From Lachnospiraceae bacterium (GTDB lineage Bacteria > Bacillota > Clostridia > Lachnospirales > Lachnospiraceae): a DNA stretch of 64,000 nucleotides. This document shows positions 1-7,747 of the stretch, piece after piece. The stretch covers positions 1 through 64,000 of the forward strand of contig JAETRD010000002.1 in the NCBI GenBank assembly GCA_021770345.1. Direction: 5' to 3'. The notes under the pieces are model-generated. The model ran no database searches, was not told the DNA's origin, and saw nothing but the letters and a program-made list of their open reading frames with translations. Position 1 is the first letter of the stretch. The number at the start of each line of letters is the position of its first letter. The translations under genes and the position numbers were made by a program.

Positions 1-136
1 ACCCTGACCATAGATATTCGGGTGATTTGCAAGGCGGACGATTGAGGCGTACTGGACGTACGCTGATTGAGGACAACGCAGAAAATCACCCGAATATCAT
101 GGTTCAGGGCGTGTGTTCCCTTGTCCACTGAGGGTG
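1..136. repeat. Right part of a MITE-like palindromic element (copy A)
   Basis: Long inverted repeat: arms at about 2-28 and 83-109 pair with only small bulges, including 15 perfect pairs (14-28 with 83-97). They enclose a core of about 54 nt that carries its own GCGTAC/GTACGC hairpin. The core closely matches two cores in the element at 2700-2974. The stretch 106-136 matches the terminal repeat of that element. The left terminus would lie before the window starts, so this copy is probably cut by the window edge. Confidence 0.7.
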
Positions 137-913
137 GCAATGATGGACGCAGACAGCAGGGCGGAGGTTTTTGTGGAGATCCAAGCGGAAGATGCCGAAC
201 GGCAGTATCGGATATCCAGGTCCATCGGCTATACCAGAGCTTATCCGAAAATGGCGGTGCGGGAATACCAGAAAAAGCTTTCGCTGCATATTGCGGAGTG
301 TGGACACTCAGATGTCGAAGTCGAGGTAAAGGAGGAGAAGGCCGAGGAGGTGATCGGCGAGCTGTTCCCGAAAGATTTGTCGCACTATTTCCTGTTTGAC
401 GGGGAGCGATGGAACGACGTGACGGTCGGAGGCGTGCGGGAAAACATCAGGGATTCGGTTCATATTTTGACGGGGCTCTCCTCCTACCGGCGCGCGCTGT
501 GGCATTTGAAGGATATGGGAAGCGCGTCGGTCATCCGCAAGTATAAGAGCCGGATTACGGGCAGCGGTTCCCTGTATGAAAATCTCGAGAGAGAATGCCG
601 CCGAATGGAGCACGAGGCGGAAGCGTGTGCCGGACAGGTCGGAATTATCGATATCAATATACAAAATTATGAGGGGAAAATTCGGGATACGGAGCGCGAA
701 CTCGAAGAAAACAGAAATACGGAACTGCTTTACGCGAGGCGAAAGGCGCTGCGCATCGCCGGCAATTCACAGGCAGAACGGTGCACGGCAAATTATAAGC
801 TGTTTGTGAATGAGTACAGCGGTTATCATAGTCTTGCTGGTGGTCTTCATCCTTATGGAAGACCATGGTGTTTTGAAAGGCAGGAAGCAGACTGTGATTT
901 ATTTGACGGATAA
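113..913 (+). pseudogene. Fragment of a DndD/RecF-like AAA ATPase
   Basis: The translation resembles an internal piece of the large SMC/RecF-like ATPases annotated DndD or 'AAA family ATPase'. About 90 residues in there is the characteristic stretch HYFLFDGERWN (usually FFFDGE) following a leucine/proline-rich segment, then the start of an acidic coiled-coil region. The N-terminal Walker A part and the C-terminal signature and Walker B part are both missing. The first residues come from the upstream repeat, and the last 30 or so look like an out-of-frame tail after a frameshift near 840. No convincing ribosome binding site is seen. Such ATPases belong to DNA modification and defence modules, so this may be the relic of a lost defence island. 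The family call is from motif resemblance only. Confidence 0.55.
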
Positions 914-930
914 GGGGAAAATGAGTGGAT

Positions 931-1146
931 GGGAATTTGACGGTCTACACTACAGCAACTTTCCGAACGTTCTTTTCATATGAACAGAATGCTTTGGAGA
1001 GTTTATCGCAATAGAGCAGGCTGAAGGAAGCGCTTGCGGTCAACGGACAGATGGATTTCCTGATGGTCTACAGGGTGGAGGAGAAACAGATTCTGTCGCA
1101 AATTCATAAACGGTATAATCGCCGTATTTTGGCATATGCTATGTAA
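931..1146 (+). pseudogene. Degenerate reading-frame remnant
   Basis: One frame is open except for a single in-frame TAG at 1012-1014. The 43 codons after it end in a basic tail (HKRYNRRILAYAM) before TAA at 1144. The composition looks protein-like (KEALAVNGQMDF, VEEKQILSQ), but no family is recognised. It sits between the ATPase fragment and an intact gene with its own ribosome binding site, which fits decay of a mobile or accessory block. It could equally be chance coding. Between 914 and 1205 nothing else is supportable. Confidence 0.25.
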
Positions 1147-1205
1147 ATCAATCCTATCCTGCGGTATCGCTGTCGTGCAGGAATGGGATATAGCGGAGGT
1201 AAAAA

Positions 1206-2636
1206 ATGCAATCAGTCTGGAGTGAAGATATAAAAATCAGGAGGCGGGAACCTCTTGCCGGGGACATGGAGGTGACAGCAGTCGTCATCGGGGCAGGGCT
1301 TGCGGGAATTTTGACGGCATATTACCTGAAGCAGGCAGGTATCCGGGTAGTAGTTCTGGAGGCGGACAGGATAGGCAGCGGGCAGACGAAAAATACCACG
1401 GCCAAAATCACTTCCCAGCACAATCTGATTTATGACAGGCTGATTCGGTCCTTTGGCCGCCCTATGGCGGAGCATTACGCCATGGCAAATGAGGCTGCCA
1501 TAGGGGAATATGACAGGCTGATTCTGGAAAAAGGGATTGACTGTGATTTTGTCAGGTGCCCGGCGTATCTATATTCCCGGATTGAGACAGACCTGCTGAA
1601 ACGGGAGGCGGAGGCTGCGGAGTCTCTGGGCATAAAGGCCTCTTATGGTACAGAATGTGAGCTCCCCTTGAGTGTGGCAGGTGTGACAAGGTTCGAGAAC
1701 CAGGCAAGGTTCCACCCGCTAAAATTCCTGGCAAAAATAGCGGAGGAAGTGGAAGTCTACGAGCAGACGAAAGTGCTGAGAGTTGAGGACAGAAGGGTGG
1801 AGACCGCAGGGGGGACAGTGACGGCGGAACATATTGTGTTTGCCGCCCATTATCCCTTTATCAATGTGCCGGGGTACTATTTTGCCAGGATGTATCAGGA
1901 GCGGAGTTATGTGGTGGCACTGGAGGGCGCGGAGAGGCCGCAGGGTCTATACCTGGGGATTGACCGGGATGGCCTTTCTTTCCGAACATGTGGAGACCTT
2001 GTGCTTCTGGGAGGCGAAAGCCACCGGACAGGGGTGAACCGGAAGAGCAGGAGCAACAAAGAGATGAACCCGGGAGACAGTGGGCACACAGAAATGAACT
2101 CGGAAAGCGGGACAGGCGCCGGATGTAAATATGAGGTGTTGCGCAGCAGAGCCCGGGAACTCTATCCCGGATGCCGGGAGGCGTCCCACTGGTCGGCCCA
2201 GGACTGCATAACACTGGACGGCCTGCCTTACATCGGGAGATTTTCCAGGCGAAAGCCATTCTGGTATGTGGCCACGGGATTTGGAAAATGGGGGATGACC
2301 TCTGCCATGGTCAGCGCCCGTATCCTGACAGCCATGATTAGCGGACAGGACTGTCCGGAAGGGGATATTTTCTCTCCCCAGAGGCATTTTACGGCACAGG
2401 CAGCGAAAGGGCTGGCCGTACACGGCGCATATACGGTAAAAGGCCTGACAAAGCACCTCCTGCCATGGGGGAATAAAAAGATAGTTCCCAACTGCCCCCA
2501 CATGGGCTGCAGACTGGAGTGGAATCCGGAGGAGGAAAGCTATGACTGCCCTTGCCATGGCTCCCGGTTCGACGGGGAAGGGCATCTGCTTGACGGCCCG
2601 GCTCAGACGGACTGCAGGAAACGGGAGAGGGGCTGA
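1206..2636 (+). CDS. FAD-dependent oxidoreductase with C-terminal Rieske domain
   Basis: The N-terminal dinucleotide-binding fold has GAGLAGILTAYYLKQAG near residue 30 (DAO-type FAD oxidoreductase). A Rieske [2Fe-2S] site lies at the C-terminus: Cys430-x-His in CPHMGC and Cys-x-x-His in CPCHGS near residue 450. This layout resembles Bacillus YhfW-type proteins of unknown substrate, probably passing electrons between FAD and the cluster in the cytoplasm. GGAGG six bases before the ATG supports the start. The frame ends abruptly in a basic tail soon after GPAQT. Shifting frame near 2607 continues the protein by about 30 plausible residues, so the gene may carry a 3' frameshift. A Gly/Ser/Asn-rich insertion sits near residues 275-305. 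Its neighbours are both remnants. Confidence 0.85.
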   Translation: MQSVWSEDIKIRRREPLAGDMEVTAVVIGAGLAGILTAYYLKQAGIRVVVLEADRIGSGQTKNTTAKITSQHNLIYDRLIRSFGRPMAEHYAMANEAAIGEYDRLILEKGIDCDFVRCPAYLYSRIETDLLKREAEAAESLGIKASYGTECELPLSVAGVTRFENQARFHPLKFLAKIAEEVEVYEQTKVLRVEDRRVETAGGTVTAEHIVFAAHYPFINVPGYYFARMYQERSYVVALEGAERPQGLYLGIDRDGLSFRTCGDLVLLGGESHRTGVNRKSRSNKEMNPGDSGHTEMNSESGTGAGCKYEVLRSRARELYPGCREASHWSAQDCITLDGLPYIGRFSRRKPFWYVATGFGKWGMTSAMVSARILTAMISGQDCPEGDIFSPQRHFTAQAAKGLAVHGAYTVKGLTKHLLPWGNKKIVPNCPHMGCRLEWNPEEESYDCPCHGSRFDGEGHLLDGPAQTDCRKRERG

Positions 2637-2699
2637 AGGTTCTTGATTGCGATTGGATAGGCTACAATAAACCGGACAGATTTTTTAAGGTCATATACT

Positions 2700-2974
2700 A
2701 CCTTCGATGAACAAGGGCACACACGGTCAGGACAGAATAAATTTTGCGTCCTGCATCGTTACCCTCGCTTCGCGTACGCTCTGTACGCGGCGCTCGAGTG
2801 CCTTGCAGGGCACAAAATTTTTTTCTGCCTGACTCTTCGACCTCAAGCGGAGAGAATTTCAGCATTTTCAAGGCAGACGATTGAGGCGTACTGGATGTAC
2901 GCCGATTGAGGATAACGAAGAAAATGCTGAAATTATCACGCTTTGAGGCGTGTGTGCCCTTGTTCATCGAAGGT
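2700..2974. mobile_element. 275-bp MITE-like element with 26-bp perfect terminal repeats
   Basis: The ends 2700-2725 and 2949-2974 are perfect 26-bp inverted repeats starting ACCTTCGATGAAC. Inside lie two palindromes in opposite orientation. One has arms around 2726-2748 and 2812-2834. The other has arms around 2841-2869 and 2920-2948. Both enclose versions of the same core of about 50 nt seen at 29-82. No transposase is encoded, so the element would have to be mobilised in trans. It lies just after the Rieske gene and just before an IS3 remnant. Confidence 0.75.
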
Positions 2975-3004
2975 ATAAAATCATTAAACAAAGGAGCAAT
3001 CAAT

Positions 3005-3193
3005 ATGACCGAAACAAGGCAGAAAAGAAAACCCCGTAAATACACAGATGCGTTTAAACAGCAATTAGTGGGCTTACATTGTTTCGGCAAGCGCAGATGC
3101 GATATCTGCAGGGAATACGATATCTCCCATTTCCTGTTCGACAAATGGGTAAAACAAGCGGAGAATTTCGGTTTTTATATACTTCCCCTGTAA
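3005..3193 (+). pseudogene. Truncated IS3-family transposase OrfA (HTH part)
   Basis: The 62 residues begin with a basic segment (RKPRKYTDAFKQQLV) and continue into a helix-turn-helix of the transposase-8 type (CDICREYDIS, LFDKWVKQ). This is the N-terminal DNA-binding part of IS3-family OrfA proteins, which normally run to about 95-110 residues. Homology appears to stop after WVKQAE, and the final residues come from unrelated sequence. No OrfB catalytic domain (DDE) follows. A ribosome binding site (AAAGGAG) precedes the ATG at 3005. This is an insertion sequence remnant next to the MITE-like repeat, and it is unlikely to be functional. Confidence 0.7.
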
Positions 3194-3284
3194 AATATTT
3201 GCCCGCCATCTGCGATGCTTATTTATCAGGCTGATTTTTAGGACGGCAGTCCGGTTGCCAACCCGGAATTGACGGGTGCCGTAT

Positions 3285-4361
3285 TCATCTGGAATAATCT
3301 GCATTCAGCGGGGGGAGTACTTCCGGATTCAGCAGTACCCAGGCGACCGCATAGGAGCACAACTGCATACTCAGGGTTCCGTCATCGAGACTGTCCCGTA
3401 AAAGACGGGTAATTTTTTCCGCCTGCGCAATATCCTCCTCAAGCAGCGGACTGCCCAGGCGCAGGTACCGGGGAAAGATCCGCAGCATCTTCCGATAATC
3501 ACCGTCCCAGTTCATGCCGCCGTTAACGGTGATTTCATGGTCGATGCGTCCCGCAATACGGATGGCCTCGCCCTGGGCGGTCGGGGCTTTTCCGTTTGGT
3601 GGGACGAGATAGTCCCAAAGCCATTGAAACGCCTTGTTTTTGTTTTCCTCCGGCACATATATTGGAGACACTCCGTCATGGAAGATGACTTCCCCGACAG
3701 GTTCCATGTCAAACATCTGATAAAGGCACTTTAGGCCCTCCGTTTGACGGCGCAGGAATTCCGGGTCAGTGATTCCCCGTTTGACCCGCTCAAAACGTTC
3801 CGCCGACCGGCGCAAAGACTCCCGGCATCGATCCGTAATTTTTGCCCCGTGATCGCAAAGGAGCTGACAAATTCCCAGCAGTTCCCTGTAGGGCAGGCGG
3901 TCCCCAAGGAGCGTTTTTTCCAGTGGTGTAAGAAACCCCGGCCAATCAATCCGGTCCGATTTGACGTTGACATCCACGCCGGCTCCCAACAGGGCGTTCA
4001 CCGCGTCCATGCGTCCGTACAGCGATGCGAGGTGCAGGGGCGTCACGCCAAAATGATCGGCAACATTTACATCTGCACCCAAATCGATTAAGAGCTGCAC
4101 ATCGCCATTCCAGGCGGAAGACTGGTGGAAGATTGGCGTTTTCCCGTAGTAATCCTTAAAATTTACATCCGCGCCCTGTTCTCTGGCCCAAAAGGCAAAT
4201 TCTCCTGGCAGGGGCGACATGGAAAAAATATTGGAACCGTATTTTGCATGCGTGATTGCGTTGGGATCACAACGCAAAAACTGTTCTCTGAGCGCCGCGA
4301 TATCGCCGCTCTCCAAAAATTGTTTTATTTCTTTCGGAAGTGTTTTTCGCTTTTTTGCCAT
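3285..4361 (-). CDS. Ankyrin-repeat protein
   Basis: At least three ankyrin repeats lie between residues 60 and 170, with typical turns such as GADVNVADHFGVTPLHLASLYG. They are followed by a helical region of about 190 residues with no recognised domain. There is no signal peptide or membrane segment, so it is probably cytoplasmic. Ankyrin repeats mediate protein-protein contacts and the partner is unknown. The start at 4361 (MAKKRKTLPK) has GGAG six bases upstream. An ATG five codons earlier lacks a good site. It is the last gene of a minus-strand group, 30 bp after the HD gene, and is probably co-transcribed with it. The charged C-terminal region may be a separate helical domain. Confidence 0.8.
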   Translation of the reverse strand: MAKKRKTLPKEIKQFLESGDIAALREQFLRCDPNAITHAKYGSNIFSMSPLPGEFAFWAREQGADVNFKDYYGKTPIFHQSSAWNGDVQLLIDLGADVNVADHFGVTPLHLASLYGRMDAVNALLGAGVDVNVKSDRIDWPGFLTPLEKTLLGDRLPYRELLGICQLLCDHGAKITDRCRESLRRSAERFERVKRGITDPEFLRRQTEGLKCLYQMFDMEPVGEVIFHDGVSPIYVPEENKNKAFQWLWDYLVPPNGKAPTAQGEAIRIAGRIDHEITVNGGMNWDGDYRKMLRIFPRYLRLGSPLLEEDIAQAEKITRLLRDSLDDGTLSMQLCSYAVAWVLLNPEVLPPLNADYSR

Positions 4362-4391
4362 AGGTCTCTCCGTCATAAAAACAGGTTAAAT

Positions 4392-4946
4392 TTATTTGTC
4401 CTGGTAAAGTTCCCCGCCGTATTCCCGGAACAGTTCGAGATACCGCTGCTCGACATCAGCAAAAGGCAGTACCCTATAGGAAAATGTTGACTTCATAGAC
4501 GGGAGAGGGCGGTCTGACGGTTCCCTTAAAAGGACCGCCAAATCATAACAGAGCATATCGTCGTCAATTTCCTTTACAAGAGCGGCTTCCTTTTCCGATA
4601 ATCCGGAACCCAAATATTTTGTGTAGATAAGGTCGAGCAGCCGCTCTTCGCAGGCCCGGTAGCCGTCCAGATACTGTTTAAACGGTCTCGGGACGTCGCT
4701 CATATAGGCCTCCGCGGCATCGTGAAGCAGGCAGGCGAGAACGACTCTGTCTGAGCAGCCCCGCGCCTTCGCCTCGAGGGCACAGTGGATGCAGTGCTGT
4801 CCCACGGAGAAAAACGTTTTCACATGACCGTTTCCGCGGCAGGTAAGCGACAGGGCATGGGCGATGTCCGCGATGCGGATAAGCCCGGCTTCCGGACGGG
4901 TGGGAACAATGTGTACACCGGTGTAGGTGGTGATGTAATCAGACAT
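4392..4946 (-). CDS. HD-domain phosphohydrolase
   Basis: 184 residues with the HD-superfamily metal site: a conserved His around residue 50 (VGQHCIHCAL), the doublet in LLHDAAEAYMSD near residue 75, and a distal Asp in EIDDDM near 128. This arrangement is that of YfbR/HDDC-like nucleoside monophosphate phosphohydrolases, which remove phosphate from nucleotides using a divalent metal. The true substrate cannot be told from sequence. AAGGAG before the ATG supports the start. It lies between the GNAT gene (48 bp upstream) and the ankyrin gene (30 bp downstream) in one minus-strand run. Confidence 0.85.
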   Translation of the reverse strand: MSDYITTYTGVHIVPTRPEAGLIRIADIAHALSLTCRGNGHVKTFFSVGQHCIHCALEAKARGCSDRVVLACLLHDAAEAYMSDVPRPFKQYLDGYRACEERLLDLIYTKYLGSGLSEKEAALVKEIDDDMLCYDLAVLLREPSDRPLPSMKSTFSYRVLPFADVEQRYLELFREYGGELYQDK

Positions 4947-4994
4947 AAAAGGTCTCCTTCGTAATGATTTGCGGACAATGTTTCGGGGCGGTGT

Positions 4995-5477
4995 TTACAG
5001 GTCGAATTCCATGAGGATGTAGTGATTTTCATCTGCCACGGTAAAGCCGCACTTTTTCCAGAAAGAAAAACTCTGCGGATTCCCCTTGTCGACGCCGAGC
5101 CGTATTTTTGTAAAGCCGGATGCGCGCAGATGCGCGGCAAGTTCCCGGATCAGCCTCGAACCGACGCCTCTGTTCTGACAGGTCGCATCCGTCATAAAAA
5201 ACCCGATAAAAGCGATATGATTCGTCGGGTAATCAAGAATCAGATCCATAACTGCAATCAATGTATCACTTTTATAAAAGCCAAGGTAAAATTTGTCCGC
5301 TTTGTCTTTGCCGGGCGGAAGTGCAGTCATATCTTCCAGGATGCGCGCTCTTGTGACAAATGGGGGATGGTAGCGGTAGAATCGTTCATTCCCGGCGCAT
5401 AAGGCATAGATGGAATCGACATCGCCCGGCGTCAGGGGACGCACTTCAAATGTACCAGATAACAATTTAATATCCAT
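4995..5477 (-). CDS. GNAT-family N-acetyltransferase
   Basis: 160 residues with the acetyl-CoA binding signature CQNRGVGSRLI (Q/RxxGxG/A) around residue 105. A C-terminal FWKKCGF motif is typical of the fold's last strands. It should transfer an acetyl group to an amine, with unknown acceptor (small molecule or protein). The start at 5477 (MDIKLLSG) was chosen because GGAGG lies six bases upstream. The frame is open 17 codons further, but without a site. It is the first gene of the minus-strand GNAT-HD-ankyrin group and is divergent from the HNH gene. Confidence 0.85.
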   Translation of the reverse strand: MDIKLLSGTFEVRPLTPGDVDSIYALCAGNERFYRYHPPFVTRARILEDMTALPPGKDKADKFYLGFYKSDTLIAVMDLILDYPTNHIAFIGFFMTDATCQNRGVGSRLIRELAAHLRASGFTKIRLGVDKGNPQSFSFWKKCGFTVADENHYILMEFDL

Positions 5478-5838
5478 AAAAATCCTCCATTCCTGCCGCA
5501 GTCCGCAAACTTTGGGCCGCAGGCACAAATTTGCCTGTGAAAAATTTATTTTTCACAGTAACTACTCCTGCAGAATTCAGCTTGCCGTCGGATTTATTAT
5601 ACAGCGTCCCGCGGACAAATAAAACCGATTTTCGACGGCTTTTAAACAAATCCTTTTTAATTCCGGAGTACGTCGGATGTTGCGCCGTCGGAAAAATGAT
5701 TGGAAACCCGGACGCCGCCGGTGAAAATCCGTATTTGCAAACGACACTCTGCTGTGTTAATCTGGTAATAGATCAGGAACCGGTCGCTGAGAGACCGCAG
5801 CCGGCAGCCTGTCTGAACTCTGATTGAGGAACTGTGCG
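5478..5838. other. Intergenic leader region with a weak cobalamin-box-like motif
   Basis: 361 bp between divergent genes. An 11-bp hairpin (TGTGAAAAATT with AATTTTTCACA, about 5534-5561) sits near the GNAT start. The stretch GCCGGTGAAAATCCG at about 5719-5733, preceded by GGAAACCC, resembles the B12-box core of cobalamin riboswitches. The flanking conserved segments are poor and the downstream gene is not a B12 gene. An open 98-codon frame on + overlaps here, but it has no ribosome binding site and no family resemblance. Confidence 0.3.
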
Positions 5839-7017
5839 ATGGAGAAACAAGATATCAGTCAAATCCTGCCGAAATCGGAACTTGTGGAATCGGGTTATCT
5901 CGAGCGTATGTTGGATAATTTCTCCAGCAGCTACAAGCTATTCTGGTTTCAGGGGATTTTTACGGAAATCATAAAGGGAAACACACAGGTACCGTACCGC
6001 CGCATTGTCGCGCGGATGATTGCGGCGGCATGGTATCCGGTCAATTATTACAATTTAAGTCTCGGTGTTGCGGATAAACTGTCGGACACAATCCGATATC
6101 TGCACGTCGAACTGGGACTTCCGAAAGAAATCCGCGCGGATACGCTTGTGGATTTTATCGAGGAGAGCAGCGATAAGCGCCTTTGGAAAATGATAAACGG
6201 GTTTACGGGCATGGTGCCGTACCGTCTGATACGGCCGTTTTACGAGTCGGAGATTCAGCATCGGAAACAGACGGACCTGGCGTTTCGGGATGCGAAGGTC
6301 AATGCATTCATTGAGCAGTGCAACCGCAGCGACGACGGGGCGGCATTTTACCGGCTGGACAGGAAGAACCGGAAACTGACGGTCTCGCCGAAATGGGCGC
6401 TCTATATCCGAACAAATGCGGCACTTGTGGAGGGCTGGCTCAACTATAAATTAATCAAATACATACAGGAGCGCAATCCGAATGTACCGGCGATACCGTT
6501 TAAGCTGTTTCCGCCCACGGAGCGCGACAGAAATCTCTCGGCGCAGACAAAGTTCTGGCGCAGGATACAGCAGGATATACCGCTTTACGACCTCTACACG
6601 GAAGAGGAGTTTAACCGGGAGAATATGGAGCGGTACGGGAATTTCAGTATTGACCATTTTATCCCGTGGAGTTTTGTGCTTCACAACGAGATATGGAATC
6701 TGTATCCGATGTTCGGGAGAATCAACAGTGCAAAGAGTGATCGCCTGCCGGATAAGGAGCGCTATCTTGCGCGTTTCTGTGAAAAGCAGTACGAGGCGTT
6801 TCTGATTGCAAAAACATGGGACAGAGAATTCTTAAGTATGAGAGAACAATATCTGAATGTCAAAAGGGACATTTTCGAGATTGAGCGCAGCGACAGAGGG
6901 CACGATGCGTTTGTGCAGGCGATGAGTCGGACGATAGAGCCGCTGTATCAGATTGCAAACAATCAGGGCTTTGGTATCTGGCGGTATGAGAAAGAGTCGG
7001 AAAGGAGTCATATATGA
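5839..7017 (+). CDS. HNH endonuclease-domain protein
   Basis: About 392 residues. Near residue 270 there is FSIDHFIPWSFVLHNEIWN, then a conserved NLYP..NSAKSDRLP segment. This D-H...N...N..KS pattern is the HNH-type nuclease core (beta-beta-alpha metal), including the Asn and Lys seen in the HNH_2-like family. The first 250 residues are unassigned and could be a target-recognition part. The ATG at 5839 has GAGGA eight bases upstream, and a TTG at 5824 is less likely. The stop overlaps the start of the next gene by 4 bp (ATGA), implying translational coupling. Similar proteins are common in accessory and defence regions, but no partner methylase is seen here. Confidence 0.75.
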   Translation: MEKQDISQILPKSELVESGYLERMLDNFSSSYKLFWFQGIFTEIIKGNTQVPYRRIVARMIAAAWYPVNYYNLSLGVADKLSDTIRYLHVELGLPKEIRADTLVDFIEESSDKRLWKMINGFTGMVPYRLIRPFYESEIQHRKQTDLAFRDAKVNAFIEQCNRSDDGAAFYRLDRKNRKLTVSPKWALYIRTNAALVEGWLNYKLIKYIQERNPNVPAIPFKLFPPTERDRNLSAQTKFWRRIQQDIPLYDLYTEEEFNRENMERYGNFSIDHFIPWSFVLHNEIWNLYPMFGRINSAKSDRLPDKERYLARFCEKQYEAFLIAKTWDREFLSMREQYLNVKRDIFEIERSDRGHDAFVQAMSRTIEPLYQIANNQGFGIWRYEKESERSHI

Positions 7018-7586
7018 GAATCTATGACATTTCGCAGGAATTGTTTTCCTGCAGCGTATTTCCGGGGGATTTACCGCCGTCAAAGGAGCAGGTGCTAAAA
7101 CTGTCGGAGGGCGCGGCCTGCAATCTGACCAATCTTTCGATGTGTGCCCACAACGGCACGCATGTGGATGCGCCCTATCATTTTTATGAGAACGGAAAAA
7201 CCGTGGATGAGCTGGATCTGCGGAAGGTTATCGGTACGGCGCAGGTCATCGCATTTGACGGAGAACTGGGTCAGGCGGATGTGGACAGACTCCTGCAGGA
7301 AAAAATAAGGCGTGTATTATTTAAAGGGGAGACGATGATTGGCCTGGAGTCTGCGCAGGCGCTGAACCGGCACGGCGTGTATCTGGTGGGTGTGGAGACG
7401 CAGACCGTCGGCGCGGCCGAGGCGCCCCGCGCGGTTCACCGCGAACTGCTGCGGCAGGAGGTGGTACTTCTCGAGGGCGTGTGCCTTGCGGGTGTTCCGG
7501 AAGGTATTTATTTTCTCTGCGCGGCGCCGATCAATCTGGGCGGCGCGGACGGAGCGCCCTGCCGGGCGGTGTTGATCCAACAATAA
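7014..7586 (+). CDS. Cyclase-family (kynurenine formamidase-like) metal hydrolase
   Basis: 190 residues with the metal-binding signature HNGTHVDAPYHF near residue 45, which is the defining HxGTHxDxPxH of the cyclase/KynB-like fold. Members hydrolyse amides or esters such as N-formylkynurenine or act on isatin. Here the substrate is unknown and no tryptophan-degradation genes are nearby. It is a little shorter than typical KynB (about 205-210). Its start overlaps the HNH gene by 4 bp, so the two are probably made together. A strong terminator follows within 25 bp. Confidence 0.85.
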   Translation: MRIYDISQELFSCSVFPGDLPPSKEQVLKLSEGAACNLTNLSMCAHNGTHVDAPYHFYENGKTVDELDLRKVIGTAQVIAFDGELGQADVDRLLQEKIRRVLFKGETMIGLESAQALNRHGVYLVGVETQTVGAAEAPRAVHRELLRQEVVLLEGVCLAGVPEGIYFLCAAPINLGGADGAPCRAVLIQQ

Positions 7587-7606
7587 AAGAAGTTTGACGG
7601 GGCAGG

Positions 7607-7651
7607 GGCGGCGGTGTATCGTTTTTAAAACGGTTTACCGCCGCCTCTTTT
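7607..7651 (+). terminator. Rho-independent terminator after the cyclase gene
   Basis: 9-bp GC-rich stem GGCGGCGGT (7607-7615) paired with ACCGCCGCC (7637-7645), followed by TCTTTT. It closes the HNH-cyclase operon. Confidence 0.85.
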
Positions 7652-7660
7652 CCGCAGAGA

Positions 7661-7720
7661 TTGTAAGAAATTTGTAAGGAAACGCCCGGTTTTTTTGTAA
7701 GGGTGATGCGTTAGGATAAT
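7661..7720 (+). promoter_or_regulatory. TTGTAAG direct repeats and -10 of the two-component operon
   Basis: TTGTAAG occurs at 7661-7667, 7672-7678 (11 bp apart, one helical turn) and 7695-7701 (23 bp further, about two turns). A GATAAT -10 lies at 7715-7720 and no good -35 is present. This is the usual arrangement of an OmpR/PhoB-family operator and suggests autoregulation by the regulator encoded just downstream. Confidence 0.6.
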
Positions 7721-7747
7721 TGCAGGCAAACGGAAAGGGGACAGACG

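Noticed and set aside
810-983. 57-codon frame with a hydrophobic N-terminus on +
   Set aside because: It overlaps two degenerate remnants, has no ribosome binding site and resembles no family; probably chance.
1-3200. Intact mobile element or prophage
   Set aside because: No complete transposase, integrase, relaxase or phage structural gene is present; only remnants and MITE-like repeats.
5531-5827. 98-codon + frame before the HNH gene
   Set aside because: No ribosome binding site, odd composition, and it coincides with structured leader-like DNA.
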